Positions 6,475 to 14,326 of a stretch of 14,326 nucleotides of DNA are shown one piece after another. Made by a program: the position numbers and the translations under genes. The stretch comes from AC-37 sp036382905 (GTDB lineage: Bacteria; Actinomycetota; Thermoleophilia; Solirubrobacterales; Thermoleophilaceae). The notes beneath the pieces are model-generated. The model worked only from the letters and a program-made list of their open reading frames with translations. It was not told where the DNA came from and ran no database searches. The DNA lies in the NCBI GenBank assembly GCA_036382905.1, contig DASVPL010000257.1:1-14326 (forward strand). The letters run 5' to 3'. The number at the start of each line of letters is the position of its first letter. Position 1 is the first letter of the stretch.

Positions 6475-6863
6475 CTCGCGGCCGCCAGCGCTTCCTCCCA
6501 CGACGGGAAGGGCCTGAAGACGGTCACCAGGCCGTCCTCGAACTCGAAGACCTGGCCGAACGGAAGATCCACCGGCACGCCGCTCTCCTTGCCGACCGCC
6601 CTGAAGCGCACGGCCAGGATCACGCGGTTGCCGCGCTCGACCTCCTGTTCGATGTCGATCGTGAACGACTCCCACGGCTCCTGGAGCGTCTGCCACCACT
6701 CGCGCACGCGCTCGTGGCCGACGTAGAGGGGATCGAAGCCGGGGAACGCGCCGCTCGAGTACCAGCGGACCTCGGGGTGTATGAGCTCGCGAGCGCTCTC
6801 GAAGTCGTCGCGACGGAAGCAGTCGAACGCGACCCGGACGAGTTCGGAGTTGCGGCTCGGCAC
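6471..6863 (-). CDS. SnoaL-like (NTF2 fold) protein
   Basis: A 130-residue protein with the SnoaL/NTF2-like pattern: helix LVRVAFDCFRRDDFESARELIHPEVRWY at the N-terminus, a YVGHERVREWWQTL segment near 47-60, then long antiparallel strands (EQEVERGNRVILAVRFRAVG, then VDLPFGQVFEFEDGLVTVFRPF). Members form a cone-shaped pocket and act as isomerases, hydrolases or small-molecule binding proteins; the catalytic residues are not clear enough here to assign a reaction. The start is GTG 6863, two bases after the stop of the SDR gene (TGA CA GTG), so it is the last gene of a three-gene operon. The open frame continues upstream, but that part is the antisense-phase shadow of the SDR. The stop TAG overlaps the PHP gene stop. 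Confidence 0.85.
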   Translation of the reverse strand: MPSRNSELVRVAFDCFRRDDFESARELIHPEVRWYSSGAFPGFDPLYVGHERVREWWQTLQEPWESFTIDIEQEVERGNRVILAVRFRAVGKESGVPVDLPFGQVFEFEDGLVTVFRPFPSWEEALAAAS

Positions 6864-6865
6864 TG

Positions 6866-7729
6866 TCAGCGGGGCCGCGGGAAGCGGCTGGCCATCATCG
6901 CGTCCCAGCCGCGGTCGGGCACGACGGCGTGCACGCCGAGCATCACGCGCGCGCCCGCCGTGATCACGTAGCGCGGCTTCGGCCGGCGCCGTGTGATCGC
7001 CTTGTGGATCGCGCGCGCCACCGACTCCGGCGGCGCCGCCAGCCGGGCGCCGGGCCCCTCGTAGGCGCCGTGCGTGGTGGCAGCGACGACGTTGTTGAAC
7101 TCGTCGTACGGACCGTCGTGGGCCTCGGTCGCGCGCCCGAGGGCACCCACCGCGGCGTTGCCGAACTCCGTCTTGATCAGCCCCGGCTCGATGATCGAGA
7201 CGTCGATCCCGAACCCGCGCACCTCGAAGCGCAACACGTCCGAGAGCCCCTCGACCGCGTGCTTGGTCGAGTGGTAGATCCCGCCACCGGGGAAGGTGAG
7301 CTTGCCGCCCATCGAGCTCACGTTCACGATCCGGCCGTGATGCTGGCGCCGCATGCCCGGCAGCGCGAGCTGGCACATGCGGATCAGGCCGAGCACGTTG
7401 GTCTCGAACTGGCGCCGGACCTCCTCCATCGAGACCGACTCGATCGCGCCCGAGAGGCTGTACCCGGCGTTGTTCACGAGCGCGCCCACGGCGCCCTCCT
7501 GCTCCTCGACCGCCGCCACCGCGCGCCCCATCGACTCCTCGTCGGTCACGTCGAGCTGGAGAAGCCGGCAGCCGTGCTCCTCGAGGTCCTGGATCGAGTC
7601 GATTTTGCGGGCGGTCGCGTAGACCGTCAGCCCGCGTTCGGAGAGGTACTTCGCGGTGGCGCGGCCGATGCCGGTCGAGCAGCCGGTGATCAGTACGGCG
7701 TGGGAGACGTCGGCGGCCACGCGTGGCAC
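6866..7729 (-). CDS. Short-chain dehydrogenase/reductase
   Basis: A 287-residue classical SDR with TGCSTGIG at 15-22, NNAG at 86-89, and catalytic S139, Y152 and K156 in SSMGGKLTFPGGGIYHSTK. The ARK after beta strand 2 (40-42) suggests NADP(H). The EPGLIKTEF segment and the extended C-terminus (about 230-287) resemble the retinol dehydrogenase/17-beta-hydroxysteroid-like SDRs often annotated in actinobacteria; the substrate is unknown. GTG 7729 lies one base after the stop of the upstream phosphoesterase gene (TAG C GTG); GTG 7720, giving MAADVSHA, is an alternative start. No ribosome binding site is visible, so translation may depend on coupling to the upstream gene. The downstream SnoaL gene follows after 2 bp. 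Confidence 0.9.
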   Translation of the reverse strand: MPRVAADVSHAVLITGCSTGIGRATAKYLSERGLTVYATARKIDSIQDLEEHGCRLLQLDVTDEESMGRAVAAVEEQEGAVGALVNNAGYSLSGAIESVSMEEVRRQFETNVLGLIRMCQLALPGMRRQHHGRIVNVSSMGGKLTFPGGGIYHSTKHAVEGLSDVLRFEVRGFGIDVSIIEPGLIKTEFGNAAVGALGRATEAHDGPYDEFNNVVAATTHGAYEGPGARLAAPPESVARAIHKAITRRRPKPRYVITAGARVMLGVHAVVPDRGWDAMMASRFPRPR

Positions 7730-7730
7730 G

Positions 7731-9836
7731 CTACCGCTTCCGGCGCAGGACCTTCACCTTGGCGCGGCCGGTCGTGAAGCCCTTGCGCTTGGCGTACGCG
7801 CGCTTGGACCGGTAGATCCTGCGGCAGATCCTCGCCTTCCCGGTCCTGCCGGTGTTCGCCCTGCGCCCCGCGAACCCGATCTTCGCGCCCGGCACCACGC
7901 GGCCGTTCGACGTGGCCCTGAAGCGGAAGCACGTCCTGCGCCCGCCGAGCACCTTCCTCGGCTTCACCGACAGCTTGATCTTCGGAGTCGATCCGGCCGT
8001 GCCGCCGTTGCCGCCGCCACCGCCGCCGCCGTTGGCCCCCGCGCAGGCGGGCGGCAGCTTCCGCGGGTCCTTGATGAGCAGCTCGACGTTGCGGTCGACC
8101 GGCTTGCCCTGCGCGTTGCTCCCCGGCCCGAGCTGAGGGTCGTTGTAGGTGAGCGTGCGGCCGATCGACGCGAGCGTCTCGGAGTCGAACCCGGCGGCGG
8201 AGGTGCCCGGCGCCGGGGCGCCCACGCGGTTCGCGGTGTCGAGCATCGTCCCGAAGATCGAGAGCGTGCCGTCGCAGTTGTCCATCACCTCGATCACGCG
8301 GTCCTGCGGCGGCCAGTCGGCCACCGCCGGGCTCTTGATCTCCCAGTAGGCGGTGCCGCCGTCCTCGGACTTCTGCGGCGCCACGCGGTTCTCGTGCGAG
8401 TGGCCCGCCACGTACGCGACCGCGTGCGGGTACCTGTGCATGAGCGCCGCCACGTCGTCGCCGAGCTTCACGTTCGACACGCGCGGGTCGCGGTCGCAGC
8501 CCGGGTTGGCCGAGTGGCCGTGGTCGTCGTCCGGCGGACACGGACCGGTGGCCTCGTCCTGGACGTTCGCCGTCAGGCTCGAGCGCGCGTGGTGCGCGAA
8601 CACCACGACCAGCTCGTCGTTGGCGGTCGCCTCCTTCAGCACGCCCTCGAACCAGTTGAACTGAGGCTCGTCGACGTTGCCGTTGCTGCTCTGCGACGTG
8701 ACCCCGCCCTCGGAGAGCGTGTCCAGCGCGACGAAGCGAATGCCCGGCGCCGGCGACCAGTCGTAGTAGGAGGCGGCTCCGCCGGAGGCGTCGAGCTCGG
8801 CCTTGTCCACCAGGGCGAACCCGTGGTCGTCGCTCTGCCGGGTGGTGTCGAAGATCTTCTTGAACTGGAGCTTGTCCACGAACTGCCGGCGCTGGTCGGG
8901 CGGGACGAGCATCACGGACGCGGGGGTGAGGAGCGCCATCGGGTCCATGCCGGTGACGGCACCGGTGGACGCGAGCGGCTTAACGCATCCGGTGGCGATC
9001 CGCTCGATCGGAGCGGTCGTGCTCTGGTTGCCCTGCGCGAGCCCGTCGTGGTTGCCGAACAGGACGTAGCTCGGCATCTTCAGGCCCTCGGCCACGAATG
9101 GCTTCTGCGCCTGGTCGAGCAGCCCGGCGTACTTCGGCCAGCCGGTGTACTCGCCCGTGGGCTCGTCGGGGTCGTAGAAGTGGGGGTCGTCGGTCGGCGT
9201 GTCGTCGCGGTCCTGCACGCCCGTGTAGTTGCGCGGGTCGTCGAGGGGCGTGCCGGGCGGGCAGCTCGTCCCGCTCAGGTCGCTGGTGCCGCTGTTCGGG
9301 TCGAGCAGGCCGCCCTCCAGCAGGGTGCGGACCCACTCTGTCTCGTTGAGCTGCTGGTTGTCGGCGAGGTCGCCGGTCATCAGCGTGGCGAGCATCGACG
9401 CGTGCTCGCCGTTGCCCTGCGGGACCGGGCTCGTCTGGAACAGGTTCATCTGCCGGATCGCCCAATCCACCAGGTGGGGGATCAGGGCCTCCTGCGGGCG
9501 GTACGCCGCGGTGGCGGTGCCCGAGGGGTCCACGTCGGCGAACTCCACGCGCGCGGGCGACTCCTCGTCGGCCAGCTGGAGGTCGGTGATCTGGCCGAAG
9601 TAGGCGAGCGAGCGGCGGCGGGCGTCGCGGCCGCCCTGCGGCGCGGCCAGGTCGTTGCGCACCGCGTACGGCTCCCCGGGGCCGAGCCGCAGGAACTGGA
9701 AGCCCCCCTCCGGGTCGCCGCCGGTCACGGTGTGGTCGACCGTGGAGTCGCCGCGCAGCTCCTCGTGCGCGCTCGAGCTGCCCGCGCCGAGCGCGAGCAC
9801 CGCCAGGGCCGCCACCGGGGCGGCCGTACGCCTCAC
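7731..9836 (-). CDS. Secreted calcineurin-like metallophosphoesterase (PPA1498/TIGR03767-like) with C-terminal beta-sandwich module
   Basis: A protein of 701 residues from GTG 9836 (GTG 9845 is an alternative). The N-terminus MRRTAAPVAALAVLALGAG is a signal peptide with an Arg pair, in keeping with the Tat signals of the PPA1498 family. Metallophosphoesterase motifs are spread out by long inserts: ITDLQ (D85, Q87), GDLADN (155-160), GNHD (261-264), AHH (414-416) and GHSH (478-481). Q87 stands where most relatives of the superfamily have His. The SPARVEF segment after motif 1 also fits PPA1498. A Gly-rich linker (about 603-615) leads to a basic domain (about 618-701) resembling the one in the PHP protein. 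It heads the operon with the SDR and SnoaL genes. The natural substrate is unknown. Confidence 0.88.
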   Translation of the reverse strand: MRRTAAPVAALAVLALGAGSSSAHEELRGDSTVDHTVTGGDPEGGFQFLRLGPGEPYAVRNDLAAPQGGRDARRRSLAYFGQITDLQLADEESPARVEFADVDPSGTATAAYRPQEALIPHLVDWAIRQMNLFQTSPVPQGNGEHASMLATLMTGDLADNQQLNETEWVRTLLEGGLLDPNSGTSDLSGTSCPPGTPLDDPRNYTGVQDRDDTPTDDPHFYDPDEPTGEYTGWPKYAGLLDQAQKPFVAEGLKMPSYVLFGNHDGLAQGNQSTTAPIERIATGCVKPLASTGAVTGMDPMALLTPASVMLVPPDQRRQFVDKLQFKKIFDTTRQSDDHGFALVDKAELDASGGAASYYDWSPAPGIRFVALDTLSEGGVTSQSSNGNVDEPQFNWFEGVLKEATANDELVVVFAHHARSSLTANVQDEATGPCPPDDDHGHSANPGCDRDPRVSNVKLGDDVAALMHRYPHAVAYVAGHSHENRVAPQKSEDGGTAYWEIKSPAVADWPPQDRVIEVMDNCDGTLSIFGTMLDTANRVGAPAPGTSAAGFDSETLASIGRTLTYNDPQLGPGSNAQGKPVDRNVELLIKDPRKLPPACAGANGGGGGGGNGGTAGSTPKIKLSVKPRKVLGGRRTCFRFRATSNGRVVPGAKIGFAGRRANTGRTGKARICRRIYRSKRAYAKRKGFTTGRAKVKVLRRKR

Positions 9837-9928
9837 CCATCCCACGGCTGCAATGTTGGCACCGCCGTCTCGCGCGTGCGGAGGGCGGGGGTATCTTCGC
9901 GCGCGCCTAGCGTGCCGCACCTCGCCGA

Positions 9929-9946
9929 GCGAGCGCGGGCGCTCGC
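9929..9946 (-). terminator. GC-rich hairpin downstream of the propeller-like gene
   Basis: GCGAGCG CGGG CGCTCGC is a perfect 7-bp stem with a 4-base loop. On the minus strand it begins 6 bases after the TAG of the gene ending at 9953, and it precedes the start region of the phosphoesterase gene. No T-run follows. Position and strength suggest an intrinsic-like terminator. Confidence 0.5.
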
Positions 9947-9952
9947 GGGGGC

Positions 9953-11434
9953 CTAGCTCGAGCAGTCGCTCCCGGTCGCGGACGCGTTGTGCTTCGCCGC
10001 GCGCAGCGTCAGCTTGCGCTTGGTCGTCCGGTCGACGCCGGCGCGGTCCGGCGTGCTCACGATCAGGTCCGCCTTGACGGAACCTCGCCGGCGCACCTCA
10101 CGCCGCGCGGGGCTCGCCAGCTTCAGCCGGTAGCGCTGCGCGCCGCCCGTGCACGGGTCGTCGGGCGTGAGCCGGATCCGCTTGCTGCCGACGATCACGA
10201 GCTTGCCTCCGAGGCGCATGCGCACGATCGCGAGCGCGTTGCACCCGCGCGAGCACTCGATCACGATCGGGATCGTGCGCTCGCTCGGGCCGAGGCCGGC
10301 CGTGCTCGCACGGATCAGCACCGGGCACGCCTGCTCCTCGTCGCGCGGCTGCGGAGCGGTGGCGCTCTCGGTGAACAGGTCGCGGTTGCCCGCGCAGTTG
10401 GTGATCGAGTACGCGACGCGCTGGCCGTCGAAGTCGTGATCGGCGCCCGCCATGCCGCGGGTGCCGAGTCGTGCCACGTAGTTCACGCTGCCGTCGGTGC
10501 CGGCGAGCGTGAGCAGGCGCTGCGATGACGGCGAGTCCTCGGGGTTCGTGACCACCGCCACGCGGTCGCCAACGATGTGCACGTCCGTGGTGCACGGGCG
10601 GACCGGCAGCACGTGCGCGGTCGGCTCCGCCGCGGAGAACCACTGGGCCTCGTGGTCGGCGCAGTCGGTGGCGTTCGGCGTCGCCTTGACGCTGGCGAGC
10701 TTGCCGTCGGCCTGGAGGTCGAACGACTCCTGCCGCGGGACCTCGTAGAGCTTCGTGTTCGCGACCCAGTCGTGGACCACCGTGACCGTCGGCGACGGCG
10801 CGGACGGACCGATTCCGTACGCGTTGTAGGCGACGTAGCGGCCGGCGACGGCGATGGTCGCCGCGGCGAGGCCCTGCCCCGGGCTCACGCGGGTGACGGT
10901 CGGCTGGGCCGGCGCGGTGTAGTCGCGGATGACGATCTGCCCGGAGCAGTCGGTCGACGCGATGCGCGGGCCGTCGACGTCGACCGAGGCGGAGGCGGGG
11001 CCGTAGGGATCGCTGTGACCGCAGGACTCGAGCTCGAAGAGGTCGCCGATCGGCGGTCCGCCGAGCACCTTGAGGCTCGAGACGCCCTGCTGGTACTTGG
11101 CGCTCCCCGAAGCTGTGGACTGGGCGAAGGCGAGCTGGTCGGCGGACGCGGCGAGGGCGGATCGGGCGGAGGAGTACTCGCCCGTTTCGTCGTCGGACGT
11201 GGAGCCCGGCGTGCTCGCGGTGTAGAGGCGGCGCTTGGGGTTGTTCGGGTCGGTGAGCGTCACCAGGAGTCCCTTGCCCGAGAGCTCGCCGTAGAAGAGT
11301 CGCGAGCCCGCGAGCTCGAGGCCCATGACCTCGTTCGTGGCGCTCGTCACTCGCGTGGGCGCGGCCCCGGCCGGTGCCACGAGAGCCCCGCAGACGAGTA
11401 CAGCGACCAACCCGACCAGCATTCCCTGCCGCAT
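9953..11434 (-). CDS. Secreted propeller-like protein with basic C-terminal domain, function unknown
   Basis: A 493-residue protein with a classic signal peptide (MRQGMLVGLVAVLVCGALVAPAGA, cut near residue 24-25). The body, about 26-370, shows repeated blocks of short strands with turns (for example GPRIASTD, GRYVAYNAYG, GDRVAVVTN, GQRVAYSITN), spaced as in TolB/WD40-type beta-propellers, although the repeats are weak and the blade count cannot be fixed by eye. Ten Cys, including C394 and C398, suggest disulfides. A strand-rich basic region (about 384-480) closes the protein. ATG 11434 has GGGGAG six bases upstream, which fixes the start. It is divergent from the AAA+ gene across 120 bp, and a hairpin follows its TAG (within CTAG). 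No enzymatic motif was found; a role in surface binding is only a guess. Confidence 0.75.
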   Translation of the reverse strand: MRQGMLVGLVAVLVCGALVAPAGAAPTRVTSATNEVMGLELAGSRLFYGELSGKGLLVTLTDPNNPKRRLYTASTPGSTSDDETGEYSSARSALAASADQLAFAQSTASGSAKYQQGVSSLKVLGGPPIGDLFELESCGHSDPYGPASASVDVDGPRIASTDCSGQIVIRDYTAPAQPTVTRVSPGQGLAAATIAVAGRYVAYNAYGIGPSAPSPTVTVVHDWVANTKLYEVPRQESFDLQADGKLASVKATPNATDCADHEAQWFSAAEPTAHVLPVRPCTTDVHIVGDRVAVVTNPEDSPSSQRLLTLAGTDGSVNYVARLGTRGMAGADHDFDGQRVAYSITNCAGNRDLFTESATAPQPRDEEQACPVLIRASTAGLGPSERTIPIVIECSRGCNALAIVRMRLGGKLVIVGSKRIRLTPDDPCTGGAQRYRLKLASPARREVRRRGSVKADLIVSTPDRAGVDRTTKRKLTLRAAKHNASATGSDCSS

Positions 11435-11554
11435 TCGCGTCTCCCCGATTCGCCTTGGTTGCTGCCGCTAACCCTGCCCCTGCCGGGAGGTTGCGGCGCG
11501 CAGGCTACACGCGCGCGTCTCAAGAAGCGCCGCGTAGTTGCCGACTCGCTCTAA

Positions 11555-13099
<1,545 letters not shown>

Positions 13100-13144
13100 G
13101 GCCTGGCGGGTTCCCGCTGGCGCGGCGGTCGATACGCAACAATC

Positions 13145-13178
13145 TCGTCGCGGCGTGGTTCAGACGCGAACGCGACGA
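13145..13178 (+). promoter_or_regulatory. Strong stem-loop in the leader of the secreted protein gene
   Basis: TCGTCGCG (13145-13152) pairs perfectly with CGCGACGA (13171-13178). Directly inside, GCGT (13153-13156) pairs with ACGC (13164-13167), leaving loop GGTTCAG and a 3-base bulge GAA. The helix of 12 pairs ends where the ribosome binding site (AAAGG, from 13178) begins, 13 bases before ATG 13191. It could control translation or mRNA stability of that gene, or act as the terminator of the AAA+ gene, which stops 45 bases upstream. Confidence 0.5.
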
Positions 13179-13190
13179 AAGGCGGGGGAC

Positions 13191-13838
13191 ATGCGGGTGG
13201 CATGGAGAGGCGTCGGTCTGCTGTTCGTTGTGGCGATGCTCGTGCCGGCGACGGCGGGGGCCTCGCACAGGCCGAGCGCCTGCGAGCGCCTGAAGGGCAA
13301 GGATCTCGCGCCGCACGCGAAGGTGAAGCTGGTGGAACGCGCGAACGCCGACGATGGCAAGGACCTCCTCGGCTGCGTGCTGCCGGCGGGCCGCGTCCGC
13401 CGCGTGGCCTCGAGCGCCGATTACTACACGTCCGGCGAGAACTACTCGATCCGCCGGATCGCGCGCACCGTTCTCCTGATGGACTCCTCGTCGGACAGCC
13501 AGTACGGCAGCGCCCGCTCCACCTGGGTCTACGACATTCGCACCGGTCGCTCGTACGGCATCGCGAGCAGCTCCTATCTCCTGGGAGAGCCGGCCAGCGA
13601 CCCGTCGGACACGACCGCGACCACAGCGTTCGTCAACAAGGCGGGGCAGGCAGTTGCCGCGATCGTTCCCGACGGCACCGCGTCGCTGACGATCGCCGGA
13701 TTCTCGGCGAAGGGAAAGCGGGCGGACCTGGACTCCGGGACGCCGGAGGAGCTCCCGGCGCCGTCGCTCGGTCTGAACTACTCGACCGCGTACTGGACCC
13801 ACTCGGGCGAGCCGCGGAGCGCGGAGCTGCCGGGGTAG
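13191..13838 (+). CDS. Secreted protein of unknown function
   Basis: A 215-residue protein with a clear signal peptide: basic MRVAWRG, hydrophobic VGLLFVVAMLVPA, and cleavage near AGA-SHRPS at residue 24. C31 and C62 are the only Cys in the mature part and may pair. The rest is rich in Ser, Thr, Gly and Tyr, with strand-turn units such as TWVYDIRTGRSYGIAS (111-126) and VAAIVPDGTASLTIAG (155-170). These recall single blades of the propeller-like secreted protein at 9953-11434, though the similarity is weak. The frame is open back to 13047, overlapping the AAA+ gene, but ATG 13191 is chosen because AAAGGCGGGGG lies just before it and the signal peptide starts there. I recognise no family. Confidence 0.75.
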   Translation: MRVAWRGVGLLFVVAMLVPATAGASHRPSACERLKGKDLAPHAKVKLVERANADDGKDLLGCVLPAGRVRRVASSADYYTSGENYSIRRIARTVLLMDSSSDSQYGSARSTWVYDIRTGRSYGIASSSYLLGEPASDPSDTTATTAFVNKAGQAVAAIVPDGTASLTIAGFSAKGKRADLDSGTPEELPAPSLGLNYSTAYWTHSGEPRSAELPG

Positions 13839-13986
13839 GCGCGCGCGCCGCTGTGCGACATGGAGGTCTTCGAGGGTGGAAGGGGATGATCGGGCGTGAC
13901 ACCTAGCTCTAGGGCGTAGGGCCGCGCTGCGTCTTCGTTGGATGGTTCGCCCAGGCTGCGGGGAGGTCCATCTGCGAGACGAATAA
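13839..13986. other. Intergenic stretch with no supported gene
   Basis: Between the secreted protein and the repeat ahead of the nucleotidyltransferase fragment I see no coding pattern on either strand. Codon-phase GC bias disappears and the base composition begins to drop toward the right edge. Two CTAG tetranucleotides lie close together near 13902-13914. No clear promoter was identified. Confidence 0.4.
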
Positions 13987-14003
13987 CATCGCGATCTGCG
14001 ATG
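13987..14003. promoter_or_regulatory. Inverted repeat just ahead of the nucleotidyltransferase start
   Basis: CATCGC GATCT GCGATG is a perfect 6-bp inverted repeat with a 5-base spacer, ending one base before ATG 14005. In that position it could be an operator for autoregulation or a small hairpin at the ribosome entry site. No Shine-Dalgarno sequence is seen between it and the ATG. Confidence 0.35.
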
Positions 14004-14004
14004 A

Positions 14005-14326
14005 ATGACATCTCGAAATTTTGATGCTGAACGGGCCCACGAACTGCCGAGCGCTCTCGGCGAGCAGCTGGCAGTGGGAAACGAGGACTACGAGTTGGTT
14101 GTCATTGGCGGATCAGCTCTGCAGGCACTGGGTCTTGTGGATCGCCCGACAGCGACATCGACGTCGTCGCGCTGAGTCTCGGAACCACTTTGGTCACGGC
14201 TGAGCCGCTGCCGCCGCCGCTCTTGGCCGCGGCTGGCCGAGTGGCTCGAGACTTCGCGCTGCCCGATCGCTGGCTGAACTCCGGCCCGACGAGCCTTCTG
14301 GATTTCGGGCTTCCCGATGGCTTCGT
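14005..14326 (+). pseudogene. Nucleotidyltransferase-fold protein (AbiEii/DUF6036-like), frameshifted and 3' partial
   Basis: From ATG 14005 the frame reads MTSRNFDAERAHELPSALGE, then YELVVIGGSALQALGLVDRP and T, which is the glycine-serine motif region of a minimal nucleotidyltransferase fold. It then runs out of phase to TGA 14173. One frame over, from 14154, the expected continuation appears: DIDVVAL, then RVARDFALPDRWLNSGPTSLL and DFGLPDGF, open to the window edge. Together they spell the RPTxDIDV pattern with one base missing between 14151 and 14154. The fold occurs in type IV toxin-antitoxin (AbiEii-like) proteins and in antibiotic nucleotidyltransferases. Both halves keep good coding pattern, so the lesion is recent or a sequencing error. 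Residue identity at the missing position is unknown, and the 3' end lies beyond the window. Confidence 0.7.

Noticed and set aside
4861..6699. 612-codon minus-strand open frame
   Set aside because: Antisense shadow of the PHP-domain gene with low-complexity Arg/Ala/Gly content and no domain.
6864..7376. N-terminal extension of the SnoaL-like protein up to 7376
   Set aside because: It overlaps the SDR gene in another phase. GTG 6863 follows the SDR stop by two bases and begins at the natural domain start.
8010..8035. Short-period repeat in the phosphoesterase gene
   Set aside because: It encodes a Gly-rich linker between domains; similar codons repeat because the peptide repeats, with no sign of a separate repeat element.
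7656..9956. 766-codon plus-strand open frame
   Set aside because: Antisense shadow of the metallophosphoesterase, whose motifs GNHD and GHSH fix the coding strand.
10577..11554. 325-codon plus-strand open frame
   Set aside because: Antisense to the secreted propeller-like protein, which has a signal peptide and a ribosome binding site on the minus strand.
13778..14011. 77-codon minus-strand open frame
   Set aside because: It overlaps the end of the secreted protein gene and the start of the nucleotidyltransferase gene, and has no recognisable features or ribosome binding site.
14140..14160. Programmed ribosomal frameshift
   Set aside because: There is no slippery heptamer or clear downstream pseudoknot; a simple one-base deletion or sequence error explains the data better.
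14021..14203. 60-codon plus-strand open frame
   Set aside because: It is an out-of-phase reading of the nucleotidyltransferase fragment, whose motifs are in the other two frames.

Overview
This is a very GC-rich window (roughly 70% by eye, with almost every third codon position G or C) that reads as chromosomal DNA of a high-GC actinobacterium. The mix of secreted phosphoesterases with basic C-terminal modules, secreted propeller-like proteins of unknown function, a Ycf46-type AAA+ ATPase and many starts without Shine-Dalgarno sequences suggests Thermoleophilia (Solirubrobacterales and relatives). That placement is inference, not something shown by a marker gene. Genes are tightly packed. I saw no rRNA, tRNA, CRISPR array, insertion sequence or phage gene.

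Left part (1-3014): the 3' tail of an unknown plus-strand gene meets a minus-strand ZIP metal transporter, and their stop codons overlap on one CTAG. The ZIP gene is divergent from a marR-type regulator across a short region with a near-perfect 20-bp palindrome, a likely operator. marR overlaps the start of a small SRPBCC (START-like) gene by ATGA. Next come an unrecognised membrane protein with a Cys-containing tail and a small secreted His-rich protein with a clear ribosome binding site.

Middle part (3036-9836): a minus-strand pair encodes an SDR oxidoreductase and a GGQ-containing ArfB-like ribosome rescue hydrolase. Divergent from it is a large secreted PHP-domain phosphoesterase. This converges, again with CTAG stop overlap, on a compact minus-strand operon of secreted calcineurin-like phosphoesterase, SDR oxidoreductase and SnoaL-like protein, with gaps of 1 and 2 bp. 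The two secreted phosphoesterases belong to unrelated superfamilies but end in what appears to be the same basic beta-sandwich module behind a flexible linker.

Right part (9953-14326): a secreted propeller-like protein (minus) is divergent from the Ycf46-like AAA+ ATPase (plus). Then come a secreted protein preceded by a strong leader hairpin and, at the right edge, the start of a nucleotidyltransferase-fold (AbiEii/DUF6036-like) gene. That gene appears to be broken by a one-base deletion near 14152.

No convincing multi-gene novel system was found. The most notable points are the MarR operator overlapping a start codon, the shared C-terminal module, the frameshifted nucleotidyltransferase, the His-rich secreted protein, the leader hairpin and the CTAG stop-codon overlaps.
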